Positions 1-5,659 of a stretch of 6,510 nt of DNA are shown here, one piece after another. Below the pieces are notes generated by a model that saw only the letters and a program-made list of their open reading frames with translations, was not told the DNA's origin and did no database searches. Both the position numbers and the translations under genes were made by a program. Source of the stretch: DASSTY01 sp035760645. Its GTDB lineage: Bacteria > Gemmatimonadota > Gemmatimonadetes > Gemmatimonadales > GWC2-71-9. Each line of letters starts with the position of its first letter. Position 1 is the first letter of the stretch. The stretch spans positions 1 to 6,510 of the forward strand of contig DASTSO010000167.1 in assembly GCA_035760645.1 (NCBI GenBank), written 5' to 3'.

Positions 1-339
1 CGTGGTGGGGCTCCCGTTCACCCAGGCGCGCGAGCGCCCCTCGGCGCTCACCTCGCGCCGGATGACGATGCGGCCGTCTTCGGCGTCGAGCCCGAGCTCC
101 TCGATGCGCCGCCGCATCGCGGCGTCGAGCCCCTCGAAGGCTCCCTCGACGATCGTCTTCGGCGCGCCCGGACGCACGCTGCCGCTCGTCGCGCGCTCGC
201 CCAGGAGGAGCGAGAGCGCGTCCACCAGCATGGACTTCCCCGCCCCGGTCTCGCCCGTGAGGACGTTGAGGCCCGGCGCGAGTTGAAGGGTGACGTCGGC
301 GATCGTGGCGAGATCGCGGACCCGGAGCTCGGTGATCAT
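1..339 (-). CDS. recN: DNA repair protein RecN, N-terminal part (3' end outside the window)
   Basis: RecN is a cytoplasmic SMC-like ATPase acting in recombinational repair of double-strand breaks. Only the first 113 codons are visible. The protein starts MITELRVRDLATIADVTLQL, which aligns in pattern with the start of known RecN proteins. It is followed at about residues 32-39 by a Walker A motif, GETGAGKS, and later by the RecN-type segment GRSRAWVNG at about residues 100-108. The ATG at 337-339 is therefore well placed relative to the family. The start abuts a heptamer repeat array, and the bases just upstream on the coding strand are CCCTAGTCCCT, with no Shine-Dalgarno sequence. No LexA-type operator was recognised. 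The nadK-recN order is a common bacterial neighbourhood. The coiled-coil arms, Walker B motif and stop codon lie beyond position 1. The identification is firm; how translation initiates is not clear. Confidence 0.95.
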   Translation of the reverse strand, partial: MITELRVRDLATIADVTLQLAPGLNVLTGETGAGKSMLVDALSLLLGERATSGSVRPGAPKTIVEGAFEGLDAAMRRRIEELGLDAEDGRIVIRREVSAEGRSRAWVNGSPTT

Positions 340-374
340 AGGGACTAGGGACTAGGGGCTAGGGACTAGGGGAC
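339..374 (+). repeat. TAGGGAC-type heptamer tandem array (recN side)
   Basis: Five consecutive units can be read: TAGGGAC (339-345), TAGGGAC (346-352), TAGGGGC (353-359), TAGGGAC (360-366) and the 8-base TAGGGGAC (367-374). The array touches the first base of the recN start codon. Its G-runs at 341-343, 348-350, 355-358, 362-364 and 369-372 are separated by 3-4 bases, which is the canonical G-quadruplex pattern on the plus strand (template strand for recN). Each unit boundary is a CTAG, so TAG stops occur in all frames. The 14 bases at 346-359 are exactly complementary to 479-492. The function is unknown. Confidence 0.93.
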
Positions 375-382
375 ACAGCAGG

Positions 383-410
383 TGCTAGGTGCTAGGTGCT
401 AGGTGCTAGG
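383..410 (+). repeat. Four perfect TGCTAGG heptamer repeats
   Basis: TGCTAGG occurs four times without mismatch at 383-389, 390-396, 397-403 and 404-410. The preceding GCAGG (378-382) looks like a degenerate partial copy. The period is seven bases and the CTAG core is shared with the adjacent TAGGGAC array, but the unit is otherwise different. The perfect identity suggests recent slippage expansion or a functional binding repeat. It lies in the untranslated gap between nadK and recN. Confidence 0.95.
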
Positions 411-419
411 GCGTGGTCG

Positions 420-463
420 AGGGGGCTTGGCGCGAGGGAGCCGGCATCGGCACGGAGCCCCCT
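420..463 (-). other. GC-rich nested stem-loop at the centre of the repeat block
   Basis: AGGGGGCT (420-427) and AGCCCCCT (456-463) form a perfect 8-bp inverted repeat. Inside it, GCCG (440-443) and CGGC (448-451) can form a second small stem around a GCAT loop. In the minus-strand transcript this lies about 27 bases downstream of the nadK stop codon. There is no T-tract after it in the direction of transcription, so it is not a typical intrinsic terminator. It may act as an mRNA 3'-end stabiliser or be the core of a mobile repeat; neither is shown. Confidence 0.6.
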
Positions 464-492
464 GGTCCCTAACCCCTGGCCCCTAGTCCCTA
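458..492 (-). repeat. Inverted, diverged copy of the TAGGGAC array (nadK side)
   Basis: Read on the minus strand from 492, the units are TAGGGAC, TAGGGGC, CAGGGGT, TAGGGAC and CAGGGGG. The first two are exactly the inverse of 346-359, and the rest match the recN-side array with C/T changes and one extra unit. The first TAG of this array (490-492) is the nadK stop codon. On the coding strand, five G-runs (complement of 488-490, 480-483, 473-476, 467-469 and 458-462) with 3-4 base loops give a G-quadruplex-type motif in the mRNA immediately after nadK. Confidence 0.9.
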
Positions 493-1368
493 CCGGACCG
501 TTCCCCGCTCGTTCAGATCGCCCCACTGGAGCTTTTCGCGCATGCGGCGGAAGAAGCTGTCGCCGCCGAGGCGCACGAGGAGGACGGGGGCCTCGTCGCG
601 CCGGACCTCGACGCGGGCGCCGGGGGCGAGCGCCGCGCTCACCTGGCCATCCACCGACACCAGCATGTCCTCGGCCCAGTCGGTCACGGGGCACACGGAA
701 ACGCGGGCGGTAGCGGGAATCACCACGGGGCGGACGGAGAGGGTGTGGGCGCAGATCGGGGTGACCACCATGCCCTCGACCGCCGGGAGCACGATGGGGC
801 CGCCGGCGCTCAGCGAGTAGGCGGTCGAGCCGGTCGGGCTCGCGACGACCATGCCGTCGGCGCTGACCGGGCCGAGGTCGTCGCCGTCGATGACCACGTC
901 GAGCCGCACCACGCGCGCGACGCCGCCCTTGTGGATCACCACGTCGTTCAGCGCGTGGTGCGTGCCGACGACGGCGCCGTCCTGCGCGTGGATCGTCGCC
1001 GCGAGGGCGAGCCGGCGCTCGATCTGGAACTCGCGCCGCTCGAGCGCGTCGAGCGCCGCGTCGATCGTGCCGCGCGTCGCGGTGGTGAGGAAGCCCACCC
1101 GGCCGAGGTTCACCCCCAGGATCGGCGCGGGGCGCCCGGCGAGGAGCCGGGCGCCCCGGAGCAGCGTGCCGTCGCCGCCGAAGGTCAGCAGGTAGTCGAG
1201 CGGGGCGCCGTCCTCGAGCACGGGGAGCGGCGCGTCCCAGCAGTCGGCGAGCCGCGCCTCGGTGGTGAGGGCGAAGCCGCGCCGCGCCGCCTCCTCCGCG
1301 AGCCGCTGGAGGATCGCGCGGAGCTGGCCGTACGCCGGGTTGCCGACGACCCCGACGCGCGTGGTCAC
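490..1368 (-). CDS. nadK: NAD kinase (ATP/polyphosphate-NAD 2'-phosphotransferase)
   Basis: This is a cytoplasmic enzyme that phosphorylates NAD to NADP, supplying the cofactor used by FolD and by reductive biosynthesis including the MEP pathway. The 292-residue length is normal for the family. Diagnostic motifs are GGDGT at residues 64-68 (nucleotide phosphate binding and catalytic Asp66), NLGRVGFLT at about 87-95, the ND pair at 141-142 (NAD ribose contact), and the glycine/serine-rich segment SPTGSTAYSLSAGGP at 177-191. The GTG start at 1366-1368 is chosen because GGAGG lies four bases upstream and the N-terminus reads MTTRVGVVGNP, as expected for a Rossmann-like first strand. The gene begins 13 bases after the dxs stop, without the tlyA gene often found between them. 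Its TAG stop (490-492) is the first unit of a heptamer repeat array. A 13-bp perfect hairpin lies in the coding region at 1128-1158. Confidence 0.97.
   Translation of the reverse strand: MTTRVGVVGNPAYGQLRAILQRLAEEAARRGFALTTEARLADCWDAPLPVLEDGAPLDYLLTFGGDGTLLRGARLLAGRPAPILGVNLGRVGFLTTATRGTIDAALDALERREFQIERRLALAATIHAQDGAVVGTHHALNDVVIHKGGVARVVRLDVVIDGDDLGPVSADGMVVASPTGSTAYSLSAGGPIVLPAVEGMVVTPICAHTLSVRPVVIPATARVSVCPVTDWAEDMLVSVDGQVSAALAPGARVEVRRDEAPVLLVRLGGDSFFRRMREKLQWGDLNERGTVR
1128..1158. repeat. 13-bp perfect inverted repeat inside nadK
   Basis: CGGGGCGCCCGGC (1128-1140) and GCCGGGCGCCCCG (1146-1158) are exact reverse complements separated by the 5-base loop GAGGA. All 26 stem bases are G or C. 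It lies in nadK over codons for about residues 71-81, just after the GGDGT motif. In mRNA it would be an exceptionally stable hairpin and could slow ribosomes or polymerase. Chance in very GC-rich coding DNA is possible. Confidence 0.8.
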
Positions 1369-1385
1369 CGCGCCTCCGCGCTCAT
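1365..1385 (-). other. Possible six-codon ORF (MSAEAR) bridging dxs and nadK
   Basis: On the minus strand an ATG (1383-1385) overlaps the dxs TGA as ATGA. It is followed by five sense codons and a TGA (1365-1367) that overlaps the nadK GTG start as GTGA. The peptide would be MSAEAR. No Shine-Dalgarno was identified for it. It could couple termination at dxs to initiation at nadK, be the relic of a deleted intervening gene, or be chance. Translation is unproven. Confidence 0.2.
1373..1377 (-). promoter_or_regulatory. Shine-Dalgarno sequence for nadK
   Basis: The coding strand reads GGAGG here, four bases before the GTG start of nadK. The spacing is somewhat short but the match to the anti-SD consensus is strong. 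It supports the GTG at 1366-1368 as the start, and it is among the clearest ribosome-binding sites in the window. Confidence 0.75.
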
Positions 1386-3280
1386 CGCGCCTCGAGGCTC
1401 TCCTCGTGCCGGAGCGCGGTGATGCGGCGCGCGATCCCGTCGGCCGTGAGCCCGAACGCCTCGAGCTGCTCGGGCCGCGGCGCCTGCTCGACGAGCCGGT
1501 CGGGGATGCCGAGCGCGACGACGCGCACCTCGGGGTGGGTCGTCTGCAGCGTCTCGGCGAGGTAGGCGCCGAAGCCGTTCACGACCGTCCCCTCCTCCAC
1601 CGTCACCAGCGTGCGGTGCTCGCGCGTGAGCTGCTCGAGCATCGCGGCGTCCATCGGCTTGAGGAAGCGGCAGTTGACGACCGCCGCGTCGATGCCGTCG
1701 CCGGCGAGCCGCTCGGCCGCGGCGAGCGCGGGCTGGACCATCGTGCCCACCGCGAGGATCGCCACGTCCTTGCCGGCGCGGAGCTGCTCCCAGCTCGCGT
1801 AGGGCACCGCCGGGACGTCGCGCGCGTGGCGCGGCTCGGCCGGCGCCTTGTCGCGCGGGTAGCGCGTCGAGAACGGCCCGCCCCGGTGCTCGAGCGCCGT
1901 CTTGAGGAGCCCGATCAGCTCGTCGCCGTCCTTCGGCGCCGTCACGGTCATCTCGGGCACCGCGAGCATGTAGGCGATGTCGTAGAGCCCCATGTGGGTC
2001 TGCCCGTCCTCGCCGACGAGCCCGGCGCGGTCCATCGCGAAGATCACCGGCAGGTGCTGCACCGCGCAGTCGTGGATCACGTTGTCGTAGGCGCGCTGCA
2101 GGAACGTCGAGTAGATCGCGACGACGGGCCGGATGCCCTGCGTCGCGAGCCCCGCGGCGAACGTCACCGCGTGCCCCTCGGCGATGCCGACGTCGAAGAA
2201 GCGCTCGGGCCACGCCTTCTGGAAGACGTTCGTACCCGTGCCGCTCGGCATCGCCGCCGTGATCGCCACCAGGTCGGGGTGCGTCTCGGCGAGCTGCGTG
2301 ATCGCGTCGCCGAAGACCTGGGTCCAGGTCGGGGGGCCGCTCGCCTTCCTCCGCGGCTCGCCGGTCACGGGGTCGTACGCCGCGAGGCCGTGCCACTTCT
2401 CCTGGTTCGCCTCGGCGTGGGTGAAGCCCTTCCCCTTCTGCGTCATGACGTGCACGACGCGCGGCCCCGTCATCCCGCGCACGAACTCCAGCGTCTCGCA
2501 GAGCTTCTGGACGTCGTGCCCGTCGATCGGGCCGAAGTAGCGGAAGCCGAGCTCCTCGAAGAGCATCCCGGGCGAGAAGAGATTCTTGGTGCTCTCCTCG
2601 ACCCGCTTGGCGAGGTCGACGATCCCGTCGCCGAACCGCTCGCCGAGCTTGAGGGTGACGGCCTTGATCCCCTCGCGCACCTTGTTCGTCGTGGGGCTCG
2701 CCACGATGCGGCCCAGCATCTTGCTGATCGCGCCGACGTTCGGGCTGATGCTCATCCCGTTGTCGTTGAGGATCAGGATGATGTCGCGGTCGGAGTGCCC
2801 CGCGTTGTTCATCCCCTCGTACGAGAGCCCGCAGGTGAGCGCCCCGTCGCCCACGACGGCGACGACCTTGTGGTGCTCCCCCTTGAGGTCGCGCGCCGTG
2901 GCCATGCCGAGCGCCGCGCTCATGGCGGTGCCCGCGTGGCCGGCGCCGAACTGGTCGTGCTCGCTCTCGTTCCGCTTGAGGAAGCCGGAGATGCCGCCGG
3001 TGGTGCGGAGGGTGTCGAAGCGGTCGTTCCGGCCGGTGAGGAGCTTCCAGGCGTAGGCCTGGTGGCCCACGTCCCAGACCACCTTGTCGGTGGGCGAGTC
3101 GAACTCGTAGAGGAGCGCGATCGTCAGCTCGACGACGCCCAGGCTGGCGCCGATGTGCCCGCCGGTGACCGAGCAGGCGGCGATCATCCGCTCGCGGATC
3201 TCGCGGGCGAGCTCGGGAAGCTGGTCGCGCCGCAGGCGCTTGAGGTCCTGCGGGCCGTGGATGGCGTCGAGAAGCGGCAT
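1382..3280 (-). CDS. dxs: 1-deoxy-D-xylulose-5-phosphate synthase
   Basis: Dxs is a thiamine-diphosphate enzyme that condenses pyruvate and glyceraldehyde 3-phosphate to DXP. This is the first step of the MEP isoprenoid pathway and also feeds thiamine and pyridoxal synthesis. The 632-residue length is typical. Visible features in order are GGHIGASLGVVE (about 40-51, active-site His42), the ThDP/Mg motif GDG (144-146) leading to LNDN (171-174), YFGPIDGHD (248-256), and the second transketolase domain with DVGIAEGHAVTFAAG (363-377), where Glu368 is the expected proton-relay glutamate. DRAGLVGEDGQTHMG (417-431) and RYPRDKA (473-479) follow. The common EQH triad reads EGH here, a variant I believe is tolerated in the family. 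The ATG at 3278-3280 lies 18 bases after the ispA stop; upstream there is only a weak GGA about seven bases away. It is adjacent to ispA, its pathway partner. Confidence 0.98.
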   Translation of the reverse strand: MPLLDAIHGPQDLKRLRRDQLPELAREIRERMIAACSVTGGHIGASLGVVELTIALLYEFDSPTDKVVWDVGHQAYAWKLLTGRNDRFDTLRTTGGISGFLKRNESEHDQFGAGHAGTAMSAALGMATARDLKGEHHKVVAVVGDGALTCGLSYEGMNNAGHSDRDIILILNDNGMSISPNVGAISKMLGRIVASPTTNKVREGIKAVTLKLGERFGDGIVDLAKRVEESTKNLFSPGMLFEELGFRYFGPIDGHDVQKLCETLEFVRGMTGPRVVHVMTQKGKGFTHAEANQEKWHGLAAYDPVTGEPRRKASGPPTWTQVFGDAITQLAETHPDLVAITAAMPSGTGTNVFQKAWPERFFDVGIAEGHAVTFAAGLATQGIRPVVAIYSTFLQRAYDNVIHDCAVQHLPVIFAMDRAGLVGEDGQTHMGLYDIAYMLAVPEMTVTAPKDGDELIGLLKTALEHRGGPFSTRYPRDKAPAEPRHARDVPAVPYASWEQLRAGKDVAILAVGTMVQPALAAAERLAGDGIDAAVVNCRFLKPMDAAMLEQLTREHRTLVTVEEGTVVNGFGAYLAETLQTTHPEVRVVALGIPDRLVEQAPRPEQLEAFGLTADGIARRITALRHEESLEAR

Positions 3281-3298
3281 GCCTATATCCGTCAGAGG

Positions 3299-4201
3299 TC
3301 AGGAGTTCCGATGCACAATATAGTCGGCCAGCGCCCCCAGCGCCGAGTCCGGGAGCCCGGCGTCGGCGAGGTGCCGGACCGCCCGCCGGGCGAGCGCCGC
3401 GGCCTCCGCGCGGGCGCCCGCGACGCCCAGCACGCCGACGTAGGTGCTCTTCTGGAGCGCGGCGTCGCGTCCCGCCGTCTTGCCGAGCTCCGCGCTCGTC
3501 CCCACCACGTCGAGCACGTCGTCGGCGATCTGGAAGGCGAGGCCCACGTCCTCGCCGAAGGCGCGAAGCGCGGCGAGCACGGGCTCGGAGCCGCCGGCCG
3601 CGAGCCCGCCCAGGACGCAGGAGGCGCGGATCAGCGCGCCGGTCTTGGCGCGATGCACGGCGATGAGGCCGTCGAGGTCGAGCGCGCGCTGCTCGGCCTC
3701 GAGGTCGCGCCACTGGCCGCCGACCATCCCTTCTACCCCGCTCGCCTGGAGCAGCTCGACCGCCATGCGACCCAGCGTCGCGGCGTCGAGCCCGAGCGCC
3801 GCGGCCGCCTCGGCGAGCACTTCGGCCGCGACGGGCACGAGAAAGAACCCGGCGCGGGTCGCCGTCGCGACGTCGAAGGCGACGTGCGTCGTCGGGCGCC
3901 CGCGCCGGAGCGCGTCGTCGTCCATGCACGGCAGGTCGTCGTGCACGAGACTGTACGTGTGGACCGTCTCGACCGCGGCGGCGACGCCGGCGATCTCGCC
4001 CGAACGGCCGCCCGCGGCGCGGTAGGCGCCGAGGACGAGCGCGGGGCGCACCCGCTTCCCCGGGCTCCGCAGCGCGTAGGCGAGGGCCTGGCCGCGCCGG
4101 CCCGGCACCCGCTCGCCGAGGCGCGCGGCCCACGCCTCCAGCCGCGCGTCCACCAGCGCGCGCGCCTCGGCGAGGAGCTCGCGCGGGTCCGGCGGGGTCA
4201 C
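3299..4201 (-). CDS. ispA: Polyprenyl (farnesyl/geranylgeranyl) diphosphate synthase
   Basis: This is a short-chain trans-prenyltransferase that condenses isopentenyl diphosphate with allylic diphosphates to give FPP, possibly GGPP. The 300-residue length is normal. The first aspartate-rich motif is DDLPCMD (88-94), with the two-residue insertion of type II bacterial FPP synthases, followed by RRGRPTTH (99-106). KTGALI (186-191) and the second motif DDVLD (227-231) follow, then GKTAGRDAALQKSTY (240-254) and the terminal ADYIVHRN. Tyr83 and Ser84, upstream of the first motif, match the E. coli IspA pattern HAYSLIHDD, supporting an FPP-size product. The usual GDAL segment after the HV-F motif reads GFFLVPV (118-124) here, so its aspartate is missing. 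The start is GTG (4199-4201), overlapping the xseB TGA as GTGA, which implies translational coupling. No clear Shine-Dalgarno is seen. Product length cannot be fixed from sequence alone. Confidence 0.95.
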   Translation of the reverse strand: MTPPDPRELLAEARALVDARLEAWAARLGERVPGRRGQALAYALRSPGKRVRPALVLGAYRAAGGRSGEIAGVAAAVETVHTYSLVHDDLPCMDDDALRRGRPTTHVAFDVATATRAGFFLVPVAAEVLAEAAAALGLDAATLGRMAVELLQASGVEGMVGGQWRDLEAEQRALDLDGLIAVHRAKTGALIRASCVLGGLAAGGSEPVLAALRAFGEDVGLAFQIADDVLDVVGTSAELGKTAGRDAALQKSTYVGVLGVAGARAEAAALARRAVRHLADAGLPDSALGALADYIVHRNS

Positions 4202-4467
4202 GCGTCGAGGTCGACGAGCCGGAGCGAGCCGCCCGCCTCCTCGAGCACCGTCTGCACCTTGAGCTCGGCGGCCTCGAGGGTGTGGCGCGCGCGCTGGAGG
4301 CGCCGCACGCCCTCCTCGAAGAGCGCGAGCGCGGCGTCGAGATCCATGTCGTCGGCCTCGAGCAGGCGCACGATCTCCTCGAGCCGCCGCAGCTCGTCGG
4401 CGAGGGTCGGCGCCTCGGCGGCGGCTTCGGCGGCAGCGGTGCCGGCCGTGCTGGGACGCTTGGGCAT
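4198..4467 (-). CDS. xseB: Exonuclease VII small subunit
   Basis: XseB is the small helical subunit of exonuclease VII, which wraps the coiled-coil stalk of XseA; the holoenzyme degrades single-stranded DNA from both ends. The protein is 89 residues, normal for the family. After a low-complexity alanine-rich leader (about residues 8-20), the conserved core LADELRRLEEIVRLLEADDM (22-41) and DAALALFEEGVRRLQ (44-58) matches E. coli XseB in pattern. A second helix, AELKVQTVL (67-75), follows. The ATG at 4465-4467 is supported by GGAG eight bases upstream and lies five bases after the xseA stop. The stop overlaps the GTG start of ispA. The same frame is open far upstream through xseA, but that extension has a different, shadow-like composition and is not part of the gene. 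Confidence 0.95.
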   Translation of the reverse strand: MPKRPSTAGTAAAEAAAEAPTLADELRRLEEIVRLLEADDMDLDAALALFEEGVRRLQRARHTLEAAELKVQTVLEEAGGSLRLVDLDA

Positions 4468-4472
4468 GGGGC

Positions 4473-5648
4473 TCACTCCACGCGGGCGCGGACGTCGCCG
4501 TCGCTCACCCGCAGGTTGAAGACGAGGTCGGGGGGGAAGTCCGCGCGGCGCTTGAGCACGCGGCCGTCGGCGCCGGTGGGCATCGCGTAGCCGCGGCCCA
4601 GCACCTTGAGCGGGCTCAGCGCGTCGAGCTGCGCCGCGAGCCGCTCGAGCGTGGCCCGGCGCCGCTCGCGCAGCCCGTCCAGCGCGCCCTGCATCCGGTC
4701 GGCGCTGCGCTCCAGCCGCTCCGCCGCGAGGCGCGTGCGGCGCGTGAGCCCGCCGGCGAGCCGTGCGGCCATCCCGTCCACCCGGTGCAGCACCTCCGCG
4801 CGGTCGGCCACGGCGAGCTCGGCGGCGTTCGACGGCGTCGCCGCGCGCACGTCGGCGACGAGGTCGCAGAGGGAGACGTCGGTCTCGTGGCCCACGGCGG
4901 AGATCGTGGGGACCCGCACCGCGGCGAGCGCGCGGCAGACGGCCTCGTCGTTGAAGGCCGCGAGGTCCTCGCGCGCCCCGCCGCCGCGGCCCACGATGCA
5001 GAGATCCACTCCCTCGAGCCGGTCCACGAGCGCGAGCGCGCGCACGATCTCCGCCGGCGCCCGCTCGCCCTGCACGCTCGTCGGCACCACCACGATCCGC
5101 GCCAGCGGCCAGCGGGCGCGCGTCACCGAGATCACGTCGCGCAGCGCCGCCCCGTCGGGGCTCGTCACCACCGCGATGCCCCCGGCGAACTCCGGCAGCG
5201 GCCGCTTGCGCGCGACGTCGAAGAGCCCCTCCGCCTGGAGCAGCCGCTTCACCCGCTCGAACGCGAGCGCCGCGTCGCCCATCGCCTGCGTCGCCATCAG
5301 CTTCGTGACGCTGAGACGGAACTCCCCCTTCTCCTCCCACATCCCCGGCGTCGCGAGGGCGAAGACGCGCGTCCCCTCGGCGGGGGGCTGCTGCCCCGCC
5401 TCCCGGTGGCGCTGCGCGTAGGTGCGCCACATGCAGCAGCGCACCTGGCTCGACTCGTCGCGCAGCGTGAAGTACCAGTGGCCGCTCGAGTAGGCCTTGA
5501 AGCTCGTGACCTCGCCGTGCACCCACAGCGGGCCGAACTCGCCCTCGATCACCTCGCGCACCGCCTGGTTGAGCTGCGAGACGGTGATCGCGCCGAGGTC
5601 GATGGTGGGATCGAAGAGGGAGAGGGACATCGGAAGGCCGCGAGCCAT
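4473..5648 (-). CDS. xseA: Exonuclease VII large subunit
   Basis: XseA is the catalytic subunit of exonuclease VII, a metal-dependent single-strand exonuclease involved in mismatch repair and damage processing. The N-terminal OB fold spans about residues 20-115 and includes VHGEVTSFKAYSSGHWYFTL. The nuclease domain (about 130-280) contains TSPDGAALRD (162-171), GRGGGAREDLAAFNDE (220-235), VGHETD (252-257) and ADVRAATPSNAAE (265-277). Asp171, Arg221, His254 and Asp257 correspond to residues I recall as essential in the E. coli enzyme. A basic coiled coil (about 283-341) and a C-terminal segment with SPLKVLGRGYA (345-355) complete it. At 391 residues it is about 60 shorter than E. coli XseA, the loss lying mainly in the coiled coil. 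The ATG at 5646-5648 is 18 bases after the folD stop. A second in-frame ATG (5628-5630, MSLSLFD) is an equally plausible start, since neither has a clear Shine-Dalgarno. xseB follows five bases downstream. Confidence 0.96.
   Translation of the reverse strand: MARGLPMSLSLFDPTIDLGAITVSQLNQAVREVIEGEFGPLWVHGEVTSFKAYSSGHWYFTLRDESSQVRCCMWRTYAQRHREAGQQPPAEGTRVFALATPGMWEEKGEFRLSVTKLMATQAMGDAALAFERVKRLLQAEGLFDVARKRPLPEFAGGIAVVTSPDGAALRDVISVTRARWPLARIVVVPTSVQGERAPAEIVRALALVDRLEGVDLCIVGRGGGAREDLAAFNDEAVCRALAAVRVPTISAVGHETDVSLCDLVADVRAATPSNAAELAVADRAEVLHRVDGMAARLAGGLTRRTRLAAERLERSADRMQGALDGLRERRRATLERLAAQLDALSPLKVLGRGYAMPTGADGRVLKRRADFPPDLVFNLRVSDGDVRARVE
4476..4479 (-). promoter_or_regulatory. Shine-Dalgarno sequence for xseB
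   Basis: The coding strand reads GGAG, eight bases before the xseB ATG and inside the last codons of xseA. It fixes the 89-residue start and indicates that the two exonuclease VII subunits are translated from one message. Confidence 0.65.
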
Positions 5649-5659
5649 GGGGACGGTCG

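Noticed and set aside
420..463. Intrinsic terminator after nadK
   Set aside because: There is a GC-rich stem, but no T-tract follows it on the transcribed strand.
340..489. LexA operator upstream of recN
   Set aside because: recN is SOS-regulated in many bacteria, but no CTGT-N8-ACAG or other recognised LexA palindrome was seen in the gap.
339..493. CRISPR array or telomere-like sequence
   Set aside because: The units are seven bases with no spacers, there are no cas genes, and the site is internal to a chromosomal operon. The resemblance to TTAGGG-type repeats is only in G-run spacing.
3317..3345. AT-rich TATATT on the minus strand as a -10 element for a dxs promoter
   Set aside because: The patch encodes the conserved C-terminal Tyr-Ile-Val-His of IspA, and no -35-like hexamer is found at the right distance.
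1365..4133. Long minus-strand open frame overlapping dxs and ispA in another frame
   Set aside because: It is Arg/Ala/Gly/Pro low-complexity, spans real genes, and has no family motif. It is an open shadow frame due to high GC.
1262..4519. Very long plus-strand open frame (over 1000 codons) antisense to nadK, dxs, ispA and xseB
   Set aside because: Its composition is dominated by Arg, Ala, Glu, Asp and His as expected for the antisense of GC-rich genes. It has no recognisable domain and runs across several well-identified genes on the other strand.
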